Assembly: GCF_046630445.1 (NCBI RefSeq)
Contig: NC_092339.1
Span: 55,599,501 to 55,663,500 of the forward strand
From: Rutidosis leptorrhynchoides
Lineage: Eukaryota > Streptophyta > Magnoliopsida > Asterales > Asteraceae
Direction: 5' to 3'
Length of the DNA: 64,000 nt
The notes beneath the pieces were generated by a model. It made no database searches. It had not been told where the DNA came from and worked only from the letters and a program-made list of their open reading frames with translations. This document shows positions 22,723 to 34,004 of this stretch, in pieces. The stretch's first letter is position 1. Each line of letters starts with the position of its first letter. Made by a program: the position numbers and the translations under genes.

Positions 22723-23406
22723 CTAGTACACAAGTCGTTCAGCAAAGGCAATAAAGACACGTAATTCATACGTCCAGAAACAAGTCATGCATTCTGGTTT
22801 TACTAGGATTACTTCCCATCCTTGGTCTTGTGGAACATAACCGTTATGGCCGTTGATAAAACAGCGTGTTGTAACGTCGTCAAAGGGACGAGGGTTACGT
22901 AATGTCCAACAGTCCCGTAACAATCTAAAAACCTCATTTCTTACCCCAATTACCGACTCTGTCACTAGTGGGAACGTTTTGTTTAATAGTTGTAGCCCGA
23001 TGTTCTTGTTCTCACTTTGGTGAGAAGCGAACATTACTAATCCGTAAGCATAACATGCTTCATTATGTTGCATGTTAGCCGCTTTTTCTAAATCACGAAG
23101 TCCTATATTTGGATATACTAAGTCAAAATAATTTCTTAACCCGTTGCGTAAAATAGCATTTGGGTTCCCCGCAATATATGCGTCAAAGTAAACACATCGT
23201 AACTTATGGATTTCCCAATGTGATATCCCCCATCTTTCGAACGAAAGCCTTTTATAAACCAAGGCATTCTTGGAACGTTCTTCGAATGTCTTACAAACTG
23301 ATCTCGCCTTAAATAGTTGTACCGAAGAATTCTGACCGACTCTAGACAAGATTTCATCAATCATGTCTCCGGGTAGGTCTCTTAAAATATTGGGTTGTCT
23401 ATCCAT
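22723..23406 (-). CDS. F-box/Sel1-like protein carried inside retrotransposon element A
   Basis: This 227-codon frame sits between the acidic ORF and gag on the coding strand of the element. Residues about 6-50 form an F-box (LRDLPGDMIDEILSRVGQ, then LFKARSVCKTFEE), which in plants recruits substrates to SCF ubiquitin ligases through SKP1. Residues about 80-135 resemble the Sel1/TPR-like part of plant F-box proteins of the At2g35280 type (NPNAILRNGLRNYFD, LEKAANMQHNEACYAYGLV). The C-terminal third contains a Cys-rich CMTCFW. Element B has the same ORF with about 11 residue differences and no stop (29052-29735), although both elements have nonsense mutations in gag. Element 1 has no such gene. 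Capture from a host F-box gene is inferred from the domain type and the lack of this gene in ordinary Ty3/gypsy elements. Confidence 0.8.
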   Translation of the reverse strand: MDRQPNILRDLPGDMIDEILSRVGQNSSVQLFKARSVCKTFEERSKNALVYKRLSFERWGISHWEIHKLRCVYFDAYIAGNPNAILRNGLRNYFDLVYPNIGLRDLEKAANMQHNEACYAYGLVMFASHQSENKNIGLQLLNKTFPLVTESVIGVRNEVFRLLRDCWTLRNPRPFDDVTTRCFINGHNGYVPQDQGWEVILVKPECMTCFWTYELRVFIAFAERLVY

Positions 23407-23543
23407 TTTGTGTTTTTATACTGTAAAATAGACAAGAGTTAGATTCATAAAAAAAATACTTATTAATACAAGCAATTTTTACATATATCATAAAGCATAA
23501 GCACACTATATTACATATATTACACCACACGAATACAACTATC
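23407..23543 (-). other. Element A spacer between acidic ORF and F-box ORF
   Basis: Short AT-rich non-coding gap, nearly identical to 29736-29871 in element B. Confidence 0.5.
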
Positions 23544-24158
23544 TTATTCCGACTCGCTTGTTTCTTCTTCTTCGGTTTTGGATCGTTTTGCCAAGTTTCT
23601 AGGGATATATGATGTTCCCCTAATACGAGCCGTCGTTGTCCACATTGGTTTAGAAAAACCTGGTGGTTTAGAGGTTCCCGGGTCATTGTTACAACTTAAG
23701 GACTTCGGGGGTTGACGATACATATAAAGTTCATCGGGGTTGGAATTAGATTTCTCTATTTTTATGCCCTTTCCCTTATTATTTTCTTTTGCCTTTTTAA
23801 ATTCAGTTGGGGTAATTTCTATAACATCATCGGAATTCTCTTCGGAATCCGATTCATCGGAGAATTGGTAATCCTCCCAATATTTTGCTTCCTTGGCAGA
23901 AACACCATTGACCATAATTAACCTTGGTCGGTTGGTTGAGGATTTTCTTTTACTTAATCGTTTTATTATTTCCCCCACCGGTTCTATTTCTTCATCCGGT
24001 TCCGATTCTTCTTCCGGTTCCGATTCTTCTTCCGGTTCCGACTCTTCTTCTGGTTCCTCTTCGGGAACTTGTGAATCAGTCCACGAATCATTCCAATTTA
24101 CATTTGACTCTTCATTATTATTAGGTGAGTCAATGGGACTTGTTCTAGAGGTAGACAT
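23544..24158 (-). CDS. Acidic Glu-Pro repeat protein of element A
   Basis: A 204-codon ORF, the first after the primer site. It starts MSTSRTSPIDSPNNNEES. Residues about 32-60 are EEESEP-type hexapeptide repeats. A basic stretch (KRLSKRKSS) near 65-73 could be a nuclear signal. A second acidic segment with SDESDSEENSDDVIEI follows, then a lysine-rich KKAKENNKGKGIKIEK, and the C-terminal motif TTARIRGTSYIPRNLAKR. Element B's copy (29872-30486) is the same length. Element 1's 156-residue ORF (9633-10103) shares the hexapeptides and the TARIR motif. Position and conservation suggest an accessory gene of this retrotransposon group. The composition suggests a disordered nucleic-acid- or chromatin-associated protein, which is only a guess. 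Confidence 0.75.
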   Translation of the reverse strand: MSTSRTSPIDSPNNNEESNVNWNDSWTDSQVPEEEPEEESEPEEESEPEEESEPDEEIEPVGEIIKRLSKRKSSTNRPRLIMVNGVSAKEAKYWEDYQFSDESDSEENSDDVIEITPTEFKKAKENNKGKGIKIEKSNSNPDELYMYRQPPKSLSCNNDPGTSKPPGFSKPMWTTTARIRGTSYIPRNLAKRSKTEEEETSESE

Positions 24159-24348
24159 CTATCACATAATATCAAACGCGTTAAGAGATTAATATATCAC
24201 ATAATATTCATATGTTAAAAATATATAGTTTCCAATAAAATTTGTTAAGCAATCATTTTTCAAGTAAACAAGGTCGAAGTCCAGACTCACTAATGCATCC
24301 TAACAAACTCGATAAGACACACTAATGTAAAATTCTGGTTCTCTAAGA
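24159..24348 (-). other. Element A 5' leader
   Basis: Non-coding leader. 24272-24335 holds the block with two TTAGTG motifs shared with elements 1, 2, B and D. Confidence 0.55.
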
Positions 24349-24367
24349 CCAACGCTCGGATACCAAC
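24349..24367 (-). other. Primer-binding site of element A (initiator Met, one mismatch)
   Basis: On the minus strand, directly after the LTR end, GTTGGTATCCGAGCGTTGG. It differs from the perfect initiator-Met complement TGGTATCAGAGC by A to C at one position. Element B has the same change. Confidence 0.85.
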
Positions 24368-27300
24368 TGAAATGTCCCGTTCTTATTGATTAAAAATGTT
24401 CCATATTAATTGATTTCGTTGCGAGGTTTTGACCTCTATATGAGACGTTTTTCAAAGACTGCATTCATTTTAAAACAAACCATAACCTTTATTTCATCAA
24501 TAAAGGTTTAAAAAGCTTTACGTAGATTATCAAATAATGATAATCTAAAATATCCTGTTTACACACGACCATTACATAATGGTTTACAATACAAATATGT
24601 TACAACAAAATAAGTTTCTTGAATGCAGTTTTTACACAATATCATACAAGCATGGACTCCAAATCTCGTCCTTATTTAAGTATGCGACAGCGGAAGCTCT
24701 TAATAATCACCTGAGATTAAACATGCTTAAAACGTCAACAAAAATGTTGGTGAGTTATAGGTTTAACCTATATATATCAAATCATAATAATAGACCACAA
24801 GATTTCATATTTCAATACACATCCCATACATAGAGATAAAAATCATTCATATGGTGAACACCTGGTAACCGACATTAACAAGATGCATATATAAGAATAT
24901 CCCCATCATTCCGGGACACCCTTCGGATATGATATAAATTTCGAAGTACTAAAGCATCCGGTACTTTGGATGGTGGGCCCGATAGATCTATCTTTAGGAT
25001 TCGCGTCAATTAGGGTGTCTGTTCCCTAATTCTTAGATTACCAGACTTAATAAAAAGGGGCATATTCGATTTCGATAATACAACCATAGAATGTAGTTTC
25101 ACGTACTTGTGTCTATTTTGTAAATTATTTATAAAACCTGCATGTATTCTCATCCCAAAAATATTAGATTTTAAAAGTGGGACTATAACTCACTTTCACA
25201 GATTTTTACTTCGTCGGGAAGTAAGACTTGGCCACTGGTTGATTCACGAACCTATAACAATATATACATATATATCAAAGTATGTTCAAAATATATTTAC
25301 AACACTTTTAATATATTTTGATGTTTTAAGTTTATTAAGTCAGCTGTCCTCGTTAGTAACCTACAACTAGTTGTCCACAGTTAGATGTACAGAAATAAAT
25401 CGATAAATATTATCTTGAATCAATCCACGACCCAGTGTATACGTATCTCAGTATTGATCACAACTCAAACTATATATATTTTGGAATCAACCTCAACCCT
25501 GTATAGCTAACTCCAACATTCACATATAGAGTGTCTATGGTTGTTCCGAAATATATATAGATGTGTTGACATGATAGGTCGAAACATTGTATACGTGTCT
25601 ATGGTATCTCAAGATTACATAATATACAATACAAGTTGATTAAATTATGGTTGGAATAGATTTGTTACCAATTTTCACGTAGCTAAAATGAGAAAAATTA
25701 TCCAATCTTGTTTTACCCATAACTTCTTCATTTTAAATCCGTTTTGAGTAAATCAAATTGCTATGGTTTCATATTGAACTCTATTTTAAGAATCTAAACA
25801 GAAACGTATAGGTTTATAGTCGGAAAAATAAGTTACAAGTTGTTTTTTTGTAAAGAAGGTCATTTCAGTCGAAAGAACGACGTCTAGATGACCATTTTAG
25901 AAAACATACTTCCACTTTGAGTTTAACCATAATTTTTGGATATAGTTTCATGTTCATAATAAAAATCATTTTCTCAGAATAACAACCTCTAAATCAAAGT
26001 TTATCATAGTTTTTAATTAACTAACCCAAAACAGCCCGCGGTGTTACTACGACGGCGTAAATCCGGTTTTACGGTGTTTTTCGTGTTTCCAGGTTTTAAA
26101 TCATTAAGTTAGCATATCATATAGATATAGAACATGTGTTTAGTTGATTTTAAAAGTCAAGTTAGAATTATTAACTTTTGTTTGCGAACAAGTTTAGAAT
26201 TAACTAAACTATGTTCTAGTGATTACAAGTTTAAACCTTCGAATAAGATAGCTTTATATGTATGAATCGAATGATGTTATGAACATCATTACTACATTAT
26301 GTACCTTGTATAAACCTACTGGAAAAGTGAAAAATGGATCTAGCTTCAATGGATCCTTGGATGGCTCGAAGTTCTTGAAGCAAAATCATGACACGAAAAC
26401 AAGTTCAAGTAAGATCATCACTTGAAATAAGATTGTTATAGTTATAGAAATTGAACCAAAGTTTGAATATGATTATTACCTTGTATTAAAATGATAACCT
26501 ACTGTAAGAAACAAAGATTTCTTGAGGTTGGATGATCACCTTACAAGATTGGAAGTGAGCTAGCAAACTTGAAAGTATTCTTGATTTTATGAAACTAGAA
26601 CTTTTGGAATTTATGAAGTACACTTAGAACTTGAAGATAGAACATGAGAGAGATCAATTAGATGAAGAAAATTGAAGAATGAAAGTGTTTGTAGGTGTTT
26701 TTGGTCGTTGGTGTATGGATTAGATATAAAGGATATGTAATTTTGTTTTCATGTAAATAAGTCATGAATGATTACTCATATTTTTGTAATTTTATGAGAT
26801 ATTTCATGATAGTTGCCAAATGATGGTTCCCACATGTGTTAGGTGACTCACATGGGCTGCTAAGAGCTCATCATTGGAGTGTATATACCAATAGTACATA
26901 CATTTAAAAGCTGTGTATTGTACGAGTACGAATACGGGTGCATACGAGTAGAATTGTTGATGAAACTGAACGAGGATGTAATTGTAAGCATTTTTGTTAA
27001 GTAGAAGTATTTTGATAAGTGTCTTGAAGTCTTTCAAAAGTGTATGAATACATATTAAAACACTACATGTATATACATTTTAACTGAGTCGTTAAGTCAT
27101 CGTTAGTCGTTACATGTAAATGTTGTTTTGAAACCTTTAGGTTAACGATCTTGTTAAATGTTGTTAACCCAATGTTTATAATATCAAAAGAGATTTTAAA
27201 TTATTATATTATCATGATATTATGATATACGAATATCTCTTAATATGATAATCGTTACATATTAAATGATGTACGAATATCTCTTAATATGATATATATA

Positions 27301-27657
27301 CATTAAATGTCGTTACAACGATAATCGTTACATATATGTCTCGTTTCAAAATCATTAATTTAGTAGTCTTGTTTTTACATATGTAGTTCATTGTTAATAT
27401 ACTTAATGATATTTTTACTTATCATAATATCATGTTAACTATATATATAACCATATATATGTCATCATATAGTTTTTACAAGTTTTAACGTTCGTGAATC
27501 ACCGGTCAACTTGGGTGGTCAATTGTCTATATGAAACCTATTTCAATTAATCAAGTCTTAACAAGTTTGATTGCTTAATATGTTGGAAACACTTAATCAT
27601 GTAAATAACAATTTCATTTAATATATATATAAACATGGAAAAGTTCAGGTCACTACA
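24368..27657 (-). repeat. Family-A LTR (5' LTR of element A)
   Basis: This 3290-bp LTR runs from TGAAATGTCCCG (plus strand, touching the primer site) to GTCACTACA. The start was set by the solo copy at 55771-59020, whose target duplication only works if TGAAA is included. It holds the inverted-repeat pair (TGATTCACGAAC near 25241 and its complement near 27490) and a possible intron on the minus strand from 25193 to 24711. Its outer end abuts the interior of element B's gag, not a polypurine tract. That suggests element A is itself inserted in element B. Small frames such as 25107-25370 also occur in the other LTR copies and are not genes. Confidence 0.93.
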
Positions 27658-28710
27658 ATTTGTTCCTTTCGTTCTATTAACCCCTGGTCCATGGATCTCA
27701 CACTTCGCCGCGCTATGACCATTTCTTTTACACTTGTTGCAAAATTTGGTGCAGAACCCCGAGTGATACTTTTCACACCTTTGGCATAGCTGCTTCTGAT
27801 TGTTGTTGTTGTTGCGGTTATTATTGTTGTTGGGATGATTGTTGTAGTTGTTGTTGTTGTTGTTATTGTTGTTGTTGGGCCGTTTGTTGTAGTTGCGATT
27901 GATGTTGCGATTGTTGGGATAATTGTTGCGATTATTGTTGTAATTGCTGTTGTTGTTGTATTGGTGATTCTTATCACCGTTTTCCTCCCACTTTCTTTTG
28001 ACTTGCTTTACATTGGCCTCTTCAGCAGTCTGTTCTTTAATTCTTTCTTCAATCTGGTTCACTAGTTTGTGAGCCGTTCTACATGCCTGTTGTATGGAGG
28101 CGGGCTCGTGTGAACTTATATCTTCTTGGATTCTTTCCGGTAATCCTTTCACAAACGCGTCGATCTTCTCTTCCTCATTTTCGAATGCTCCCGGACACAA
28201 TAGGCACAATTCTGTGAATCGTCTTTCGTACGTAGTAATATCAAATCCTTGGGTTCATAACCCTCTAAGTTCTGTCTTGAGCTTATTGACCTCGGTTCTG
28301 GGACGGTACTTCTCGTTCATCAAGTGCTTGAATGCTGACCACGGTAGTACGTACGCATCATCTTGTCCCACTTGCTCTAGATAGGTATTCCACCATGTTA
28401 ACGCAGAACCTGTGAAGGTATGCGTAGCGTACTTCACTTTGTCCTCTTCAGTACACTTACTTATGGCAAACACCAATTCGATCTTCTCGGTCCACCGTTT
28501 CAATCCGATCGGTCCTTCGGTTCCATCAAATTCCAAAGGTTTGCAGGCAGTGAATTCTTTGTAGGTGCATCCTACACGATTTCCTGTACTGCCAGATCCA
28601 AGGTTATTGTTGGTATGTAGCGCAGCCTGTACTGCGGCTATGTTTGAAGCTAGAAAAGTACGGAATTCCTCTTCATTCATATTCACGGTGTGTCGAGTAG
28701 TCGGTGCCAT
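27658..28710 (-). pseudogene. Element B gag, broken
   Basis: The start is at 28710 (MAPTTRHTVNMNEEEF). A TGA at 28255-28257, in place of the CGA arginine codon of element A, stops the frame after KTELRGL. The second half continues in the same frame through the gag domain, a long asparagine-rich stretch (about 27790-27960) and a zinc knuckle (CQRCEKYHSGFC, then HSAAKC), and ends against the LTR at 27657 after NRTKGTN. The site where element 1 entered element A is intact here near 27720. Protease and polymerase are missing, or lie left of the window if element A is inserted here. Confidence 0.9.
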
Positions 28711-29051
28711 TTCCTTCAAAATAGTCAAATGGAACAAGTTAATCATACAGAATATTAAGAGTAGTTAATAGTATTTCGTAGCATAATATGAACTCATTTA
28801 TAAAAGCTTTTTCTTCATATTAGCATTTTATAAGTTTAAATTCGGGTAGTACCTACCCGTTAAGTTCATACTTAGTAGCTAATATACAATTCAACTACTA
28901 CAATTCTATATGAAAAACTGATTGTAATAATATTTCGCGTTCAAACTTTTATACAATATTTTACAAACTTATAATACCGCTTATTTTACATAAAGCATGA
29001 AATATAGCACACAGTAACTTTGATACAAGATAGTTGTGAAGATAATTCTAG
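28711..29051 (-). other. Element B spacer between gag and the F-box ORF
   Basis: Non-coding. The internal polypurine-like hairpin is at 28842-28862, as in element A. Confidence 0.5.
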
Positions 29052-29735
29052 CTAGTACACAAGTCGTTCACCAAAGGCAATAAAGACACGTAATTCATAC
29101 GTCCAGAAACAAGTCATGCATTCTGGTTTTACTAGGACTACTTCCCATCCTTGGTCTTGTGGAACATAACCGTTATGGCCGTTGATAAGACAGCGTGTTG
29201 TAACGTCGTCAAAGGGACGAGGGTTACGTAATGACCAACAGTCCCGTAATAACCTAAAAACCTCATTTCTTACCCCAATTACCGACTCCGTCACTTGTGG
29301 GAACGTTTTGTTTAATAGTTGTAGCCCGATGTTCTTGTTCTCACTTTGGTGAGAAGCGAACATTACTAACTCGTAAGCATAACATGCTTCTTTATGTTGC
29401 ATGTTAGCCGCTTTTTCTAAATCACGAAGTCCTATATTCGGATATACTGAGTCAAAATAATTTCTTAACCCGTTGCGTAAAATAGCATTTGGGTTCCCCG
29501 CAATATATGCGTCAAAGTAAACACATCGTAACTTATGGATTTCCCAATGTGATATCCCCCATCTTTCGAACGAAAGCCTTTTATAAACCAAGGCATTCTT
29601 GGAACGTTCTTCGAATGTCTTACAAATTGATCTCGCCTTAAATAGTTGTGCCGAGGAATTCTGACCGACTCTAGACAAGATTTCATCAATCATGTCTCCG
29701 GGTAGGTCTCTTAAAATATTGAGTTGTCTATCCAT
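29052..29735 (-). CDS. F-box/Sel1-like protein carried inside retrotransposon element B
   Basis: This is the sister of 22723-23406: 227 codons, fully open. The F-box (LPGDMIDEILSRVGQ) is unchanged, with differences such as V29A, V37I, L96S and A222G elsewhere. It lies between the acidic ORF and gag on the element's coding strand, with identical spacing to element A. Both copies stay open while gag carries nonsense codons. That may mean selection on the mobile lineage before insertion or simply short time; two copies cannot tell these apart. The role in the element is unknown. F-box proteins normally mark targets for ubiquitination. Confidence 0.8.
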   Translation of the reverse strand: MDRQLNILRDLPGDMIDEILSRVGQNSSAQLFKARSICKTFEERSKNALVYKRLSFERWGISHWEIHKLRCVYFDAYIAGNPNAILRNGLRNYFDSVYPNIGLRDLEKAANMQHKEACYAYELVMFASHQSENKNIGLQLLNKTFPQVTESVIGVRNEVFRLLRDCWSLRNPRPFDDVTTRCLINGHNGYVPQDQGWEVVLVKPECMTCFWTYELRVFIAFGERLVY

Positions 29736-29871
29736 TTTGTGTTTTTATACTGTAAAATAGACAAGAGTTAGGTTCATAAAAAAATACTTATTAATACAAG
29801 CAATTTTTACATATATCATAAAGCATAAGCACACTATATTACATATATTACACCACACAAATACAACTATC

Positions 29872-30486
29872 TTATTCCGACTCGCTCGTTTCTTCTTGTT
29901 CGGTTTTGGTTCGTTTTGCCAAGTTTCTAGGGATATATGATGTTCCCCTAATACGAGCCGTCGTTGTCCACATTGGTTTAGAAAAACCTGGTGGTTTAGA
30001 GGTTCCCGGGTCATTGTTACAACTTAAGGACTTCGGGGGTTGACGATACATATAAAGTTCATCGGGGTTGGAATTAGATTTCTCTATTTTTATGCCCTTT
30101 CCCTTATTATTTTCTTTTGCCTTTTTAAATTCAGTTGGGGTAATTTCTATAACATCATCGGAATTCTCGTCGGAATCCGATTCATCAGAGAATTGGTAAT
30201 CCTCCCAATATTTTGCTTCCTTGGCGGAAACACCATTTTCCATAATTAACCTTGGTCGGTTGGTTGAGGATTCTCTTTTACTTAACCGTTTTATAATTTC
30301 CCCCACCGGTTCTATTTCTTCATCCGATTCCGATTCTTCTTCCGGTTCCGATTCTTCTTCTGGTTCCGACTCTTCTTCCGGTTCCTCTTCGGGAACTTGT
30401 GAATCAGTCCACGAATCATTCCAATTTACATTTGACTCTTCATTATTATTAGGTGAGTCAATGGGACTTGTTCTAGAGGTAGACAT
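29872..30486 (-). CDS. Acidic Glu-Pro repeat protein of element B
   Basis: A 204-codon ORF, collinear with 23544-24158 and differing at scattered positions (SESDEEIE for SEPDEEIE, AKRTKTEQEE for AKRSKTEEEE). Same layout: acidic hexapeptide repeats, basic patch, second acidic block, Lys-rich stretch, then the TTARIRG motif. It is the first ORF after the primer site of element B. Confidence 0.75.
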   Translation of the reverse strand: MSTSRTSPIDSPNNNEESNVNWNDSWTDSQVPEEEPEEESEPEEESEPEEESESDEEIEPVGEIIKRLSKRESSTNRPRLIMENGVSAKEAKYWEDYQFSDESDSDENSDDVIEITPTEFKKAKENNKGKGIKIEKSNSNPDELYMYRQPPKSLSCNNDPGTSKPPGFSKPMWTTTARIRGTSYIPRNLAKRTKTEQEETSESE

Positions 30487-30676
30487 CTATCACATAATAT
30501 CAAACGCGTTAAGAGATTAATATATCACATAATATTCACATGTTAAAAATATATAGTTTCCAACAAAATTTGTTAAGCAATCATTTTTCAAGTAAACACG
30601 GTCGAAGTCCAGACTCACTAATGCATCCTAACAAACTCGATAAGACACACTAATGCAAAATTCTGGTTCTCTAAGA
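30487..30676 (-). other. Element B 5' leader
   Basis: Non-coding leader with the shared TTAGTG block at 30600-30664. Confidence 0.55.
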
Positions 30677-30695
30677 CCAACGCTCGGATACCAAC
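30677..30695 (-). other. Primer-binding site of element B (initiator Met, one mismatch)
   Basis: Same sequence as at 24349-24367, including the A to C change within TGGTATCAGAGC. Confidence 0.85.
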
Positions 30696-33600
30696 TGAAA
30701 TGTCCCGTTCTTATTGATTAAAAATGTTCCATATTAATTGATTTCGTTGCGAGGTTTTGACCTCTATATGAGACGTTTTTCAAAGACTGCATTCATTTTT
30801 AAAACAAACCATAACCTTTATTTCATAAATAAAGGTTTAAAAAGCTTTACGTAGATTATCAAATAATGATAATCTAAAATATCCTGTTTACACACGACCA
30901 TTACATAATGGTTTACAATACAACTATGTTACATCGAAATCAGTTTCTTGAATGCAGTTTTTACACAATATCATACAAACACGGACTCCAAATCTTGTCC
31001 TTATTTTAGTATGCAACAGCGGAAGCTCTTAGTATTCACCTGAGAATAAATATGCTTTAAATGTCAACAAAAATGTTGGTGAGTTATAGGTTTAACCTAT
31101 ATATATATATATATCAAATCGTAACAATAGACCACAAGATTTCATATTTCAATACACATCCCATACATAGAGATAAAAATCATTCATATGGTGAACACCT
31201 GGTAACCGACATTAACAAGATGCATATATATAAGAATATCCCCATCATTCCGGGACACCCTTCGGATATGATATAAATTTCGAAGTACTAAAGCATCCGG
31301 TACTTTGGATGGGGTTTGTTAGGCCCAATAGATCTATCTTTAGGATTCGCGTCAATTAGGGTGTCTGTTCCCTAATTCTTAGATTACCAGACTTAATAAA
31401 AAGGGGCATATTCGATTTTGATAATTCAACTATAGAATGTAGTTTCACGTACTTGTGTCTATTTTGTAAATCATTTATAAAACCTGCATGTATTCTCATC
31501 CCAAAAATATTAGATTTTAAAAGTGGGACTATAACTCACTTTCACATATTTTTACTTCGTCGGGAAGTAAGACTTGGCCACTGGTTGATTCACGAACCTA
31601 TAACAATATATACATATATATATATATATATCAAAGTATGTTTAAAATATATTTACAACACTTTTAATATATTTTGATGTTTTAAGTTTATTAAGTCAGC
31701 TGTCCTCGTTAGTAACCTACAACTAGTTGTCCACAGTTAGATGTACAGAAATAAATCGATAAATATTATCTTGAATCAATCCACGACCCAGTGTATATGT
31801 ATCTCAGTATTGATCACAACTCAAACTATATATATTTTGGAATCAACCTCAACCCTGTATAGCTAACTCCAACATTCACATATAGAGTGTCTATGGTTGT
31901 TCCGAAATATATATAGATGTGTCGACATGATAGGTCGAAACATTGTATACGTGTCTATGGTATCTCAAGATTACATAATATACAATACAAGTTTATTAAG
32001 TTATGGTTGGAATATATTTGTTACCAATTTTCACGTAGCTAAAATGAGAAAAATTATCCAATCTTGTTTTACCCATAACTTCTTCATTTTAAATCCGTTT
32101 TGAGTGAATAAAATTGCTATGGTTTCATATTGAACTCTATTTTATGAATCTAAACAGAAAAGTATTGGTTTATAGTCAGAAAAGTAAGTTACAAGTCATT
32201 TTTGTAAAGGTAGTCATTTCAGTTGAAAGAACGACGTCTAGATGACCATTTTAGAAAACATACTTCCACTTTGAGTTTAACCATAATTTTTGGATATAGT
32301 TTCATGTTCATAATAAAAATCATTTTCTCAGAATAACAACTTTTAAATCAAAGTTTATCATAGTTTTTAATTAACTAACCCAAAACAGGCCGCGGTGTTA
32401 CTACGACGGCGTAAATCCGGTTTTACGGTGTTTTTCGTGTTTCCAGGTTTTAAATCATTAAGTTAGAATATCATATAGATATAGAACATGTTTGTAGTTA
32501 ATTTTAAAAGTCAAGTTAGAAGGATTAACTTTTGTTTGCGAACAAGTTTAGAATTAACTAAACTATGTTCTAGTGATTACGAGTTTAAACCTTCGAATAA
32601 GATAGTTTTATATATATGAATCGAATGATGTTATGAACATCATTACTACCTCAAGTTTAGTAGGTAAACCTACTGGAAGTGACAAGAAATGATCTAGCTT
32701 CAAAGGATCTTGGATGGCTTGAAAGTTCTTGAAGTAGGATCATGACACAAAAACAAGTTCAAGTAAGATTTTTACTCGAATTAAGATAGTTTATAGTTTT
32801 AGAAATTGAATCAAAGTTTGAATATGAATATTACCTTGAATAAGAAAGATAACCTACTGTATATAACAAAGGTTTCTTGATCTTATATGATTACTTGGAA
32901 TGGATTAGAAAGCTTGGAAGTAAATTAGTAAACTTGAAGGGATTTTTGAAGTGTTCTTGAAGTGTTCTTCCTATGATGATTATAGCTTAATTCTTGAAGT
33001 GATTTTTGATGAAGATGATGATTAACTACTAGAAAAATATGTTCATAATAGTGTGTGTGTGTGTGTTGAGAGAGAATTAGAAAGAGAATTGGAAGTGAAA
33101 TGGAGTGAATGATGAGTGGTAATTGGTGAGTGGTGAGTGGGGTTAAAAGGAGTTCTAGTTTGTTGAATAGCTCATGGTAGAAGTTAAAATTGATTAGTCA
33201 TACATGACATAATCAAGAGTGGAATCCCATGCTAGTTCCTATTGGTATATACTCATAGTAAGTACGTTTTGAAGATGTGTATAATACGGGTAAGAATACG
33301 ACTAGAATTCTTGATGAAAGAAAAGAATGGAAAAGTAACTGTAACCATTTTTGTTAAGTATGAGTGTTTTGATATATGTCTTGAAGTCTTCCAAAAGTAT
33401 TTTAATACATCTAAATACACTACATGTATATACATTTTATCTGAGTCGTTAAGTCATCGTTAGTCGTTACATGTAAGTGTTGTTTTGAAACCTTTAAGTT
33501 AACGATCTCAATTAATGTTGTTAACCCATTGTTTATTATATCTAATGAGATGTTAAATTATTATATTATCATGATATTATGATATATTAATATATCTTAA

Positions 33601-33969
33601 TATGATATATATACATTTAAATGTCGTTACAACGATAATCGTTACATATATGTCTCGTTTCGAAATCCTTAAGTTAGTAGTCTTGTTTATATGTATATAA
33701 CTCATTGTTAAGATACTTATGGAGATACTTACTTGTCATAATCTCATGTTAACCATATGTATATCCATATATATATCGTCATGTCGTTTTTACAAGTTTT
33801 AACGTTCGTGAATCGCCGGTCAACTTGGGTGGTCAATTTTCTATATGAAACATATTTCAATTAATCAAGTCTTAACAAGTTTGATTGCTTAACATGTTGG
33901 AAACATTTAATCATGTAAATATCAATCTCAATTAATATATATAAACATGGAAAAGTTCGGGTCACTACA
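30696..33969 (-). repeat. Family-A LTR shared by elements B and C
   Basis: A 3274-bp LTR, TGAAATGTCCCG to GTCACTACA. On its left is element B's primer site, so it is B's 5' LTR. On its right is a polypurine tract and the end of a pol gene, so it is also a 3' LTR. One LTR serving two interiors is the mark of recombination between LTRs of neighbouring or nested elements. It is more diverged from 24368-27657 beyond about 32640, which fits a mosaic. Confidence 0.9.
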
Positions 33970-34004
33970 GTACCTACCCGTTAAATAAATTTCGTCCCGA
34001 AATT
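33970..34004 (-). other. Element C polypurine tract
   Basis: Plus-strand GTACCTACCCGTTAAATAAA directly beside the LTR end; the minus strand is purine-rich, as at 4808 and 53088. Confidence 0.75.

Noticed and set aside
22723..23406. F-box ORF as an ordinary host gene
   Set aside because: Two copies sit at the same place and orientation within two sister retrotransposons, between the leader ORF and gag, so they belong to the element.
1..33969. Simple tandem array LTR-interior-LTR-interior-LTR for family A
   Set aside because: Only the LTR at 30696-33969 has a polypurine tract on its outer side. The other two outer ends enter gag or protease, which fits nested insertion better.
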